Positions 17,177 to 24,664 of a stretch of DNA of 41,102 bases are shown here, one piece after another; position 1 is the first letter of the stretch; every line of letters begins with the position of its first letter. Made by a program: the position numbers and the translations under genes. The stretch comes from JAHDFB01 sp965658745 (lineage in GTDB: Bacteria > Bacteroidota > Bacteroidia > Chitinophagales > Saprospiraceae), in the NCBI GenBank assembly GCA_965658745.1, contig CBFHTK010000017.1, positions 1 to 41,102 of the forward strand, written 5' to 3'. Below the pieces are notes generated by a model. That model was not told the DNA's origin. It saw only the letters and a list, made by a program, of their open reading frames with translations, and did no database searches.

Positions 17177-17212
17177 TATTTATCTAATCTCTCTACGAGA
17201 GAAATGATATGT

Positions 17213-18409
17213 TTAATCTAAAATTTCAGTAACCTGACCTGCACCTACAGTTCTACCACCTTCACGGATCGCAAAACGTAGACCAACTTCCATTGCAATT
17301 TTGTTGATCAAAGCAACTTCCAAAGTAAGGTTATCACCTGGCATTACCATCTCAACTCCTGCAGGTAGAGTACAATCACCTGTTACATCAGTTGTTCTGA
17401 AATAAAATTGAGGTCGGTAACCGTTGAAGAACGGAGTATGACGTCCACCTTCATCCTTGCTTAGTACGTAAACCTCACACTTGAATTTCTTGTGTGGAGT
17501 TACAGAACCAGGCTTACAAATAACCATTCCTCTTTTAATCGCTTCTTTCTCGATACCTCTCAAAAGAATACCAGCGTTATCACCAGCCTCTCCTCTTGTA
17601 AGTATCTTACGGAACATCTCAACACCAGTTACAGTTGAATTTAGAGCTTTCTCTTCGTCTTTCATCATTCCGATGATCTCAACTGGATCTCCTGTATTGA
17701 TAACACCTCTTTCGATTCTACCCGTTGCAACTGTACCTCTACCTGTGATAGAAAATACATCTTCAATAGGCATCAAGAAAGGTTTGTCAACCAATCTGTC
17801 TGGTTCTGGAATATCTGCGTCTACAGCATCCATCAATTTCTTAATAGCTTCCGTTCCTGCAGGATCATCTTCTAGTGCTTTTAGGGCAGAACCCGCAATA
17901 ATAGAAGTGTTGTCTCCATCGAATTCATATTGATCAAGAAGTTCACGAACTTCCATTTCAACTAATTCAAGCATTTCTTCATCGTCAACGAGATCAACTT
18001 TGTTCATAAAAACAACGATCTGAGGTACACCTACTTGACGTGCAAGAAGGATGTGCTCTCTAGTTTGAGGCATCGGTCCGTCTGTAGCAGCAACAACTAG
18101 AATAGCACCATCCATTTGAGCAGCACCCGTTACCATGTTTTTAACATAGTCAGCGTGACCTGGACAATCTACGTGTGCATAGTGTCTGTTCGCAGTCTCG
18201 TATTCAACGTGCGCCGTGTTAATGGTGATACCTCTTTCTTTTTCTTCTGGTGCAGCATCAATTGCATCATAATCTTGCTTTGAAGCCAACCCATCCTTAG
18301 AAAGAACGTAAGTAATTGCAGCCGTCAATGTAGTCTTACCGTGGTCAACGTGACCGATTGTACCTACATTGAGGTGGGGTTTGGACCTGTCAAATGTTTC
18401 TTTAGCCAT
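17213..18409 (-). CDS. tuf: Elongation factor Tu
   Basis: EF-Tu delivers aminoacyl-tRNA to the ribosome. The 398-residue protein is full length. The G domain has GHVDHGKT (19-26), switch I threonine T62 in RGITI, DCPGH (81-85) and NKVD (136-139), followed by the SALKALE G5 segment. Domain 2 starts near FLMPIEDVFSITGRGTVATGR, and domain 3 ends in REGGRTVGAGQVTEIL, the standard ending. Four tRNA genes precede it directly, so the mRNA is likely processed from a tRNA-tuf transcript. Codon use appears strongly biased, as expected for a highly expressed gene; no second tuf copy is in the window. Confidence 0.99.
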   Translation of the reverse strand: MAKETFDRSKPHLNVGTIGHVDHGKTTLTAAITYVLSKDGLASKQDYDAIDAAPEEKERGITINTAHVEYETANRHYAHVDCPGHADYVKNMVTGAAQMDGAILVVAATDGPMPQTREHILLARQVGVPQIVVFMNKVDLVDDEEMLELVEMEVRELLDQYEFDGDNTSIIAGSALKALEDDPAGTEAIKKLMDAVDADIPEPDRLVDKPFLMPIEDVFSITGRGTVATGRIERGVINTGDPVEIIGMMKDEEKALNSTVTGVEMFRKILTRGEAGDNAGILLRGIEKEAIKRGMVICKPGSVTPHKKFKCEVYVLSKDEGGRHTPFFNGYRPQFYFRTTDVTGDCTLPAGVEMVMPGDNLTLEVALINKIAMEVGLRFAIREGGRTVGAGQVTEILD

Positions 18410-18469
18410 CGGTCGTAAAGTTTAATTTATTTATTAAAAGGTATAAAAATATATTTCAAAATAATATTG

Positions 18470-18541
<72 letters not shown>

Positions 18542-18592
18542 ATCGCTTATGCAACGTCAAGAGAGCGCAAAGGTAATAAAAATTTAAATATG

Positions 18593-18665
18593 AGCGGGAG
18601 ACGAGACTCGAACCCGCGACCCTCAGCTTGGAAGGCTGATGCTCTACCAACTGAGCTACTCCCGC
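18593..18665 (-). tRNA. tRNA-Gly (TCC)
   Basis: A 73-base cloverleaf has acceptor GCGGGAG pairing with CTCCCGC, discriminator T, anticodon stem TCAGC/GCTGA, loop CTTCCAA with anticodon TCC, and T arm GCGGGTTCGAGTCTCGT. No CCA is encoded. It is third in the tRNA run. Confidence 0.97.
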
Positions 18666-18691
18666 TTATAAGTTAAATCTTGACAATCTTG

Positions 18692-18773
18692 TGGGGGTGG
18701 TAGGATTCGAACCTACTCAGCCGAAGCACTGGATTTACAGTCCAGCCCACCTCTCCCACTGTGGCGCACCCCC
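18692..18773 (-). tRNA. tRNA-Tyr (GTA)
   Basis: An 82-base class II tRNA has acceptor GGGGGTG pairing with CACCCCC, discriminator A, anticodon loop CTGTAAA with anticodon GTA, a long variable arm (TGCTTCGGCTGA region) and T arm GTAGGTTCGAATCCTAC. The long variable arm confirms the tyrosine identity. No CCA is encoded. Confidence 0.97.
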
Positions 18774-18787
18774 TCTAAAAAAATGAG

Positions 18788-18861
18788 AGCCGATGGAGGG
18801 ATTCGAACCCCCGACCCGCTGATTACAAATCAGCTGCTCTGGCCAACTGAGCTACATCGGC
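18788..18861 (-). tRNA. tRNA-Thr (TGT)
   Basis: A 74-base cloverleaf has acceptor GCCGATG pairing with CATCGGC, discriminator T, anticodon stem GCTGA/TCAGC, loop TTTGTAA with anticodon TGT, and T arm GGGGGTTCGAATCCCTC. No CCA is encoded. It is the first gene of the tRNA-tuf run, about 40 bases after the proposed promoter. Confidence 0.97.
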
Positions 18862-18906
18862 ATCTAAATTTTTATTAAATTCCCTTGGTCTTCACCAAAA
18901 GCGACG

Positions 18907-18937
18907 CAAAAATAGAAGATTATTTCAATACGCGAAA
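18907..18937 (-). promoter_or_regulatory. Promoter of the tRNA-tuf operon
   Basis: On the minus strand TATTTTTG (18907-18914) is an exact match to the Bacteroidota -7 element TAnnTTTG. TTTC (18934-18937) matches three of four bases of the -33 element, with the usual 19-base spacing. The 5' end of tRNA-Thr lies about 45 bases downstream. This fits a strong stable-RNA promoter, though it is read from sequence only. Confidence 0.6.
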
Positions 18938-19091
18938 ATTATTTTGATAAAAAATCAAGTTTTTTTTCAAGCAAATGTTGACTTATCAAATTAATTGATA
19001 AAACACGAATGATATCCTTCTAAATTGCCAAATTGCCACTTTTTTGCTACAGAAAAGATGCTATTGGAACATAAGATAATGGAATGGAAAT

Positions 19092-19412
19092 TTACATATT
19101 TCTAGCTGACTTTGCAGAATCCCTCATTTTACCCTTAACTTTTTTGATTTGGCGAGCAATTGCATCAATAGATTCGTCAACAGATTGCTCAAATGATTTG
19201 CTACTTGAAGAAGCCACCAGCTTATTACCAGGAATATGAACGATAAACTCGGCAATCTTATCTTTTACTTGACCTGTATTTTCAAGTTTAAGAATGACAG
19301 ATGTATCTACTATTTGGTCGTTAAGTTTTTGTAGTTTATCAAGCCGAAGTTGAATAAAATCAATCAACTTCTGATCAGCTGTAAAATGGACACTTTGAAT
19401 ATCTGCTTTCAT
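19092..19412 (-). CDS. hpf: Ribosome hibernation promoting factor, short form (HPF/RaiA family)
   Basis: These small proteins bind the 30S decoding centre and keep ribosomes inactive in stationary phase. The 106-residue product has the beta-alpha-beta-beta-beta-alpha layout of the family: MKADIQSVHFTADQKLIDFIQ, then LRLDKLQKLNDQI, and the C-terminal helix SFEQSVDESIDAIARQIKKVKGK with a basic end. There is no long C-terminal dimerisation domain, so it is the short form. It lies 47 bases after the recombinase gene on the same strand and upstream of the tRNA-tuf operon, so hibernation and translation genes are neighbours. Confidence 0.9.
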   Translation of the reverse strand: MKADIQSVHFTADQKLIDFIQLRLDKLQKLNDQIVDTSVILKLENTGQVKDKIAEFIVHIPGNKLVASSSSKSFEQSVDESIDAIARQIKKVKGKMRDSAKSARNM

Positions 19413-19459
19413 AAATATGTTTTTGATTTAACGAAGCTATTTTCGTTGTGACCCCCTTT

Positions 19460-20365
19460 CTATCCTTTTGGATGGGTCTTTTGATAAATGTTTTTCAATT
19501 GCTCAATAGAATTATGAGTATACACTTGAGTTGCTGCAAGAGAAGCATGACCTAAAAGGTCTTTAACCGCATTTAGTTCCGCGCCTTTATTTGTAAGGTG
19601 GGTCGCAAAACTATGCCTTAGCACATGTGGGCTTTTCTTCTTAGACGTTGTAACTAAAGATAAATAGTTCCTCACAATATTATAAACTGCTTTAGGATAA
19701 ATTTCGTTCAATCTATCCGATAAGAAAAAGGCATCAGTATTAACTTCTTTGATACGCTCTCTAAAGCCAATATATGAATTTATCGTTGAAAGTATTGATG
19801 AATTTAACGGAATTATACGCTCCTTTTTGCCTTTCCCCATTACTTTAATATAATTTCCGCTTGATGAAAAATCTGCCAATCGCAACTTAATCAATTCGGA
19901 ACGTCGAATACCTGTATTATAAAGCAATTCAACTATCGTGAAATTTCGCCAAGTAAAGTAATCTTCTTCTCCGTCAAAAACAACTTCTTGAATTCTTCTA
20001 AGTTCTTCTTCCTTAATCACATCAGGAAGTCGTTTTGGAATTTTTAGAGCACTAATGCGATCAGTTGGGTTAACTAATTCTAAATTTCTTTTTCGAAGAA
20101 ATTTGTAGAATGATCTCAGACTACAAATTTTTCGGTTAATTGATCGATTACTAATATTATCCTGAGATAGAGAAACGATCCAAGATCGGACTTGATTAAA
20201 CTTCACCTCGTCAACACGAATTTCATCTTCAATCAGACTCAAGAAGGAGAAAAACTGACGTATATCTTTAATATAGGCTGCGCTAGTATGATCAGAATAT
20301 CTCCGCTCATGCTCTAAGTAATCTTGGAATCCTTTGAGTGAAGTTTCTATTTTACTATCCAACAT
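19460..20365 (-). CDS. xerC: Xer-type tyrosine site-specific recombinase
   Basis: The 301-residue length and domain order match Xer proteins, which resolve chromosome dimers at dif. The N-terminal SAM-like core-binding domain covers about 5-95, and the catalytic domain covers about 110-300. All catalytic residues are present: R154 in TGIRRSE, K178 or K180 in MGKGKKER, H247 and R250 in HVLRHSFATH, H273 in LLGHASL, and nucleophile Y282 in VYTH. XerC and XerD cannot be told apart reliably by eye; the symbol is the usual label for this gene beside hpf. No dif-like site or attachment site was seen nearby, so it looks like a housekeeping enzyme and not an element integrase. Confidence 0.85.
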   Translation of the reverse strand: MLDSKIETSLKGFQDYLEHERRYSDHTSAAYIKDIRQFFSFLSLIEDEIRVDEVKFNQVRSWIVSLSQDNISNRSINRKICSLRSFYKFLRKRNLELVNPTDRISALKIPKRLPDVIKEEELRRIQEVVFDGEEDYFTWRNFTIVELLYNTGIRRSELIKLRLADFSSSGNYIKVMGKGKKERIIPLNSSILSTINSYIGFRERIKEVNTDAFFLSDRLNEIYPKAVYNIVRNYLSLVTTSKKKSPHVLRHSFATHLTNKGAELNAVKDLLGHASLAATQVYTHNSIEQLKNIYQKTHPKG

Positions 20366-20387
20366 ATATGAGTTTAGGTACGCAAAA

Positions 20388-20417
20388 TAAATATAGTTCT
20401 CCTATATGAACGACAAA
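20388..20417 (-). promoter_or_regulatory. Possible promoter for xerC-hpf
   Basis: On the minus strand TTTG (20414-20417) and TATATTTA (20388-20395) are spaced by 18 bases; the second element differs from TAnnTTTG at its last base. The recombinase ATG follows about 23 bases downstream. The call is weak because the region is A/T-rich. Confidence 0.35.
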
Positions 20418-20490
20418 GACCGTGCCACCTAATATGTTCCGGGTGTAGTTTCTATGTTACTTTAAAAGTCGAGAGCTAAACTTAGTGGAT

Positions 20491-21189
20491 TTACCTCCTA
20501 CGTCGCTTTTTCTTTTTCTTAGTCTTGAAAATACTAGGTTTTGAAAAGAGATATGACGCTGAATAACCGAAGAAGTATGGTCTTAAGACTTGAACATAAT
20601 TTTCCTCATTCAGAACCATATTATTTATTGAAAAATACATACAAGCTTGGAGTGATATCTGAGGGGTCGCATACCATTCGAGCTTAATATCAGGGCCATA
20701 AGTAGTGCTGCTTATGTTTTGCCTTTCAAATTCATATTCTAATTTTCTAACGTTATGAATATATGTATCAAATGAAAAGGACCGTCCTATTCTTACTCCT
20801 CCTGTAACTCCAAAAGTTCTGTAACCAGTAGCATTTAATTTAAATTTATGGGTAAAGCCAATAAAAGATGATGCTGCTCTCATATCGATTGATAGAAGAG
20901 TGTAGTCCACTATTGTATTGACCAATGGTCTTGTTTCATTCGCGTAATTTGAACCAATATTCATATATCCTAAATCGAAGCGTAGTTCATTAGTGTTGGA
21001 GATTGAATAGTGAACCTGTAGTCCTCCAGTCAAACCGTACTTGTTAAAACCAAAAAGCTTGTCTCCATCAAATTGAGAATTGAGAATACCAAAATCCAAG
21101 CCAATGTTAAATCTGTTCTGCGCCGACAATACGCTAGTCGTAGATTGAAGAAAAACCAACAGCAGGATTAATAAAAACGGGTACTTCAT
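20491..21189 (-). CDS. Outer-membrane beta-barrel protein with polybasic C-terminal tail
   Basis: The 232-residue protein has a signal peptide (MKYPFLLILLLVFLQ core, cleavage likely after VLSA near residue 23). The mature part is made of alternating beta strands with Gly and aromatic residues (RFNIGLDFGIL, LRFDLGYMNIG, YGLTGGLQVHYSI, PYFFGYSASYLF), the look of an 8-12 strand outer-membrane barrel of the OprF/porin-like type. The last strand ends in a phenylalanine (KPSIF), followed by the run KTKKKKKRRRR. Such a basic tail after the closing strand is unusual. The function is unknown. It lies 45 bases downstream of the sugar dehydrogenase gene on the same strand, so the two may share an mRNA. 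Confidence 0.75.
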   Translation of the reverse strand: MKYPFLLILLLVFLQSTTSVLSAQNRFNIGLDFGILNSQFDGDKLFGFNKYGLTGGLQVHYSISNTNELRFDLGYMNIGSNYANETRPLVNTIVDYTLLSIDMRAASSFIGFTHKFKLNATGYRTFGVTGGVRIGRSFSFDTYIHNVRKLEYEFERQNISSTTYGPDIKLEWYATPQISLQACMYFSINNMVLNEENYVQVLRPYFFGYSASYLFSKPSIFKTKKKKKRRRR

Positions 21190-21234
21190 TTATATCGTGT
21201 TCGAAAACAAGTATTCTCTTTCTTGAGAATGTTG

Positions 21235-22662
21235 CTAATTAACTTTTATGAGTTTATCCACTTGAATATGCTCCTTAGTCTTAATAGTAATAAAATAAAT
21301 GCCTGTTGACATTCCTTCCAGATTAATTGTATTGCTTGATTTCAAATTCCCTAATGTGATTACCTTACCAAATGAATCCTGGATGATATACTCAATTTCT
21401 TCATATTGTTCTTTCTCAATAGTCAATTTATCATTCAAAGGATTTGGATACAATTCGTAGTTTGTATGGTATACTTGATCAAGGCTAGCAACTACAGTTG
21501 TCCGTAGCCTCCATATTCTGCCATCATCCAAAGTTGCAAAGTATAATTCACCATCATTTCCTTCACCAAAAGTTGTAACCTTGGCAGGAATGTCACCTCC
21601 AGTGATCTCAATTTTTTCAGTATTAAAAACCTCATTGTCAATATCCGAAATAATCCACCAAGATTTATTGTCTACAAAATCCGTAAAAACGTATTTACCG
21701 TAAAGATCTGGATGCCTAGCACCACGATAAACGAATCCCCCTGTTACAGATTTAGGACCAAGAGCATGCGAATAGTGATAAACAGGTTCAGTGTGCTCAA
21801 TTGGTGTAACACATGCAAGAGGATCAAAAATAATTGGGCCCTCGTAGCAATTCCAACCATAATTGAAAGCTCCCATCGAACCCGACTTTTCATAATTAAT
21901 CTCTTCATATTGATCTTGACCAACATCAGAAATCCAAAAGTCCCCGTTAAGTCGATCAAACGAAATACGCCATGGATTTCTTAATCCAACTGCCCAAATT
22001 TCGTCTAGCACAATGTCATTGCCATCATATGGATTTCCAATAGGTATATTGTAAGGTAAAGTCTTCACATCAATCCTGAGAATCTTACCGAGAAATGTTT
22101 GAGGATTCTGACCGTTAAAGTACTCATCATTAGCGCCTCCCCCATCACCAAAAGCAACGTAGAGCATATTATCCGGACCAAAAACAATATCACCTCCATT
22201 ATGATTCTGCTCATTCTGCGCAACAGTGAGAACTACAACTTCGGAAGAAGGATCAGCTTTAGTAGGATCATCTTCCGAAACATTAAATCTTGATATACGA
22301 GAAGAAAACTGACCACTCGTAGAATTAGTGAAGGTGTAATGAACGAAAAAGTATCCCTTAAGTGCATACTCTGGAGAAAAAGCTAAACCAAGCAACCCGC
22401 CTTCACTCGCACTGTTAACTTTATTAGTCAAGTCAAGAAATGGTTCATCTACTTTTGATGGGCTATCAGTCGATGCATTCTCGACGATAAATATTCTACC
22501 TTTCTTCTCAACAACGAACAACCGATCATCATCGGCAATTGAAGTGGCACTAATCTCTACAGGTTGCTCAAATTCCAGACCAGAAATGGGCTCAAGTACA
22601 AGTTCCTGCGCAAAAGTTATTTGAGAAACAAGCAAGAATGTCGCTACTACTATATTTTTCAT
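21235..22662 (-). CDS. PQQ-dependent sugar dehydrogenase family protein with T9SS type A sorting domain
   Basis: The enzyme belongs to the glucose/sorbosone dehydrogenase (sGDH-like, six-bladed propeller) family, whose members oxidise sugars with PQQ in the periplasm or outside the cell. Signal peptide 1-19 (cleavage after ITFA/Q) is followed by the propeller: RLFVVEKKGRIFIV (47-60), GLLGLAFSPEY, H154 in NHNGGDIVFGPD, GDGGGAND, LGKILRIDV, R228 in GLRNPWR, and DVGQDQYEEIN. H154 and R228 sit where sGDH has its catalytic His and PQQ-binding Arg. The C-terminal about 80 residues (YELYPNPLNDKLTI ... GIYFITIKT ... KLIKVN) are a T9SS type A signal. The true substrate and PQQ dependence are not shown. 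No pqq biosynthesis genes are in the window. Confidence 0.88.
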   Translation of the reverse strand: MKNIVVATFLLVSQITFAQELVLEPISGLEFEQPVEISATSIADDDRLFVVEKKGRIFIVENASTDSPSKVDEPFLDLTNKVNSASEGGLLGLAFSPEYALKGYFFVHYTFTNSTSGQFSSRISRFNVSEDDPTKADPSSEVVVLTVAQNEQNHNGGDIVFGPDNMLYVAFGDGGGANDEYFNGQNPQTFLGKILRIDVKTLPYNIPIGNPYDGNDIVLDEIWAVGLRNPWRISFDRLNGDFWISDVGQDQYEEINYEKSGSMGAFNYGWNCYEGPIIFDPLACVTPIEHTEPVYHYSHALGPKSVTGGFVYRGARHPDLYGKYVFTDFVDNKSWWIISDIDNEVFNTEKIEITGGDIPAKVTTFGEGNDGELYFATLDDGRIWRLRTTVVASLDQVYHTNYELYPNPLNDKLTIEKEQYEEIEYIIQDSFGKVITLGNLKSSNTINLEGMSTGIYFITIKTKEHIQVDKLIKVN

Positions 22663-22690
22663 GGATTTATTATGAACCTTATGAAGTAAT

Positions 22691-22721
22691 CAATATTATA
22701 ACGTTTAACTTTAGCAACAAA
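22691..22721 (-). promoter_or_regulatory. Promoter of the sugar dehydrogenase gene
   Basis: On the minus strand TTTG (22718-22721) and TAATATTG (22691-22698) are separated by exactly 19 bases. The first is a full match to the Bacteroidota -33 element and the second has one mismatch to TAnnTTTG. A leader of roughly 20-25 bases would precede the ATG. The opposite gene (lipoprotein) diverges from the same spacer; no clear plus-strand promoter was found. Confidence 0.5.
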
Positions 22722-22776
22722 CCGAAATGAAATATCGTTTAGGTTTCTTACAATTAATAGCAAAATAAAAAGAAAT

Positions 22777-23385
22777 ATGAGACTACAACTATTAATTATC
22801 ACAATTCTATGTGTTACGTTATTTGCTTGCTCCAAGACGACAACGAAAGTAAGTATTAATGCGTCTACCTTTTCATCCAATAATCCGGTAGAAAATGCCA
22901 ATATTGATTTTTATAAAGTTGACAATATCAGTTTTGGCATAAATGGCAAGATTGGAGACGTAAGTGATCTCGAAAGTACAACTCTAGATGAAAACGGCAA
23001 TATTGAATTTGAAACAGATCGGAATTTGGAAGAACTTGGATTTATAATCACAAAGCCAGATTATATAGACTATTACAGCGAAGACAATTTTACTATCCAA
23101 CAGGGTGATGAAGCTAATCTCAATATTGAAATGTACGAACGCAGTCACATTCGACTTGTGATCAAGGATGTAAGTAATATTAACACTGAAAAATTAGAAG
23201 TATATGTAAATATACATGAAGATAATGTTGTAAATGAATTCAACTCAGGAGACCACTTCCTAGTGAAAGATGCTCTGGGAGATGCAGATAATGAAATTTA
23301 TATCTCATTTGATGGTGGACCTTTCTTCCCAGTTACGGAATTCGTTCCATTACGAGATACAGTAGATGTAGAAATCGAATATTAA
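22777..23385 (+). CDS. Lipoprotein of unknown function, beta-sandwich-like
   Basis: I do not recognise this 202-residue protein. It has a lipoprotein signal peptide with lipobox LFAC and lipidated Cys18. The mature part starts with SKTTTKVSINAST and reads as successive short beta strands. NPVENANIDFYKVDN followed by TTLDENGNIEFETD recalls the carboxypeptidase-regulatory/prealbumin-like fold in surface proteins, where a Gly-containing turn follows 'DENGN'. It is acidic, and no catalytic motif is visible. Its TAA is directly followed by the ATG of the DUF3179 lipoprotein with no spacer, so the two are very likely co-translated and may work together on the cell envelope. Confidence 0.75.
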   Translation: MRLQLLIITILCVTLFACSKTTTKVSINASTFSSNNPVENANIDFYKVDNISFGINGKIGDVSDLESTTLDENGNIEFETDRNLEELGFIITKPDYIDYYSEDNFTIQQGDEANLNIEMYERSHIRLVIKDVSNINTEKLEVYVNIHEDNVVNEFNSGDHFLVKDALGDADNEIYISFDGGPFFPVTEFVPLRDTVDVEIEY

Positions 23386-24174
23386 ATGATTGCAAGAATA
23401 TTTACAGCTATTTTATTCCTGTTGTTTGTCAGTTGTTCTGAATCACTTGTTGATCCGACTAGCAATATGATTGCTGTAGTTAATGACGACGACTGCGTGA
23501 GATACAAAATTGATAGCTCATTAGTTGTAGACGATGGCTCTAGCCTATATTTGATTGCTGGAGCAAAAGAAGAGGAAAAATTCAATATTTCTAACTCAGA
23601 TATCGATCTCTGCAAGCTTAATCAAGGTTTAGGTAGAGAATACTTTCCAGCCTTGTATGAGCCAATGTATGATCCTATTACTGAATTTCTTTACAGTGAC
23701 GATATGATGTGTATCGTAACCATTGATGGCTCTTCCAAAAAAGTTTATCCTTACTCTGTGCTCTCCCAACATGAAACGATCAACGAAACTGTAAATGGAG
23801 AACCTGTAATGATTGTATACTGCGAATTGGCTAGACTAGCAGCTGTATACGAAAGGACCTACTGTGGCAAAGTCCTTACCTTCGCACCAAGTGGTTTTAC
23901 CTACTTTGATGAAAATTACTGGACCGGAGTACAAGGAATCCTAATGTGGGACCGTGAAAGCGAAAGTCTGTGGTGGCCCCTGAGTGATAAATGCTTATCG
24001 GGACCTTTACAGGGAGTGGACATCGAACAAGCTTCCATTCAAATCTGGGAGTATCAAACGTGGGGAAAAATTAAAAAATTATATCCAGATGCTGTCTCAC
24101 TCTCCCATAATCAGGAAATGGATATTCCTGAAGATCTACCGTCTTACAGCTTAGAAGACTTCGAATGTTTATAA
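23386..24174 (+). CDS. DUF3179-family lipoprotein
   Basis: The 262-residue product has a probable lipoprotein signal (LLFVSC, Cys17). Residues about 100-240 match the pattern of DUF3179, a family of unknown function: MCIVTIDGSSKKVYPYSVLSQHETINETVNG (split here by H129-E130), VMIVYCELARLA (141-152), GKVLTFAPSGF, ILMWDRESESLWWPLSDKCLSGPL, and a C-terminal TWGKIKKLYPDA. Homologues as I remember them have CPLC in the first Cys region; here it is C146-ELA, losing the second Cys, while a new C160 sits just before GKVLTF. Identification is by recalled family pattern. It abuts the preceding lipoprotein gene. Confidence 0.72.
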   Translation: MIARIFTAILFLLFVSCSESLVDPTSNMIAVVNDDDCVRYKIDSSLVVDDGSSLYLIAGAKEEEKFNISNSDIDLCKLNQGLGREYFPALYEPMYDPITEFLYSDDMMCIVTIDGSSKKVYPYSVLSQHETINETVNGEPVMIVYCELARLAAVYERTYCGKVLTFAPSGFTYFDENYWTGVQGILMWDRESESLWWPLSDKCLSGPLQGVDIEQASIQIWEYQTWGKIKKLYPDAVSLSHNQEMDIPEDLPSYSLEDFECL

Positions 24175-24600
24175 GTAGTTACGAACTAAGACTGTTCCTC
24201 ACTACCAAATCGATTAACTAGTCTAAGACTAGTACTATTCATAAAAGACTTCTCGGACCGATCAAAATACCTTCACAATTGATATCAAGTTTGATGCATA
24301 AAAACCTATGAGTATCAACATATCAAGAGCAAGGCGATTGGAAGATTGTCAATTGTAAGATTACACAACTTTACTCCAAGTCGAAATTTCATGTAACATA
24401 ATGGACACTTTTAGAAATATCTGTGAACAAACAATACTAAACTTCTAGATATTATACTATATCAACATATCCCATGTCATATTATACAATGTAAAATTAT
24501 ATATGGATATGCTCCAATCTTTACCAGCAGTATCTTATCAGAAGGGGGTGGTACGCGAACTAGAAGTTTTTACAAGTGACCAATTTAGTTCTCAACAAAA
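24175..24600. other. Non-coding A/T-rich gap
   Basis: I see no convincing gene here. It contains one 39-codon frame on the plus strand (ATG at 24503 to TGA at 24622) that runs into the terminator stem, and a 10-base inverted repeat (24439-24448 AAACTTCTAG with 24560-24569 CTAGAAGTTT). Neither is strong evidence of function. The frame might be a decayed gene remnant. Confidence 0.5.
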
Positions 24601-24634
24601 AAAGAGGCCGTCTCATTTCTGAGACAGCCTCTTT
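24601..24634. terminator. Bidirectional terminator between the DUF3179 gene and susD
   Basis: Arms AAAGAGGCcGTCTCA and TGAGACaGCCTCTTT form a 14-15 base-pair stem with one mismatch and a 4-base loop. The minus strand continues with a run of seven T (from A's at 24594-24600); the plus strand continues TATTTTATC. It serves the converging DUF3179 and susD transcripts. Confidence 0.88.
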
Positions 24635-24664
24635 ATTTTATCAACACTTTTAATCAAACGCTAC

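Noticed and set aside
17481..17933. 150-codon plus-strand frame inside tuf
   Set aside because: It is antisense to a strongly codon-biased gene, where long antisense frames are common.
18983..19001. TTATCAA/TTGATAA hairpin between hpf and the tRNA run
   Set aside because: Only A/T pairs, and no T tract follows on the transcribed strand, so it is not a credible terminator.
22659..22901. 80-codon minus-strand frame over the divergent spacer
   Set aside because: It covers the proposed dehydrogenase promoter and the lipoprotein start; composition and neighbours do not support it.
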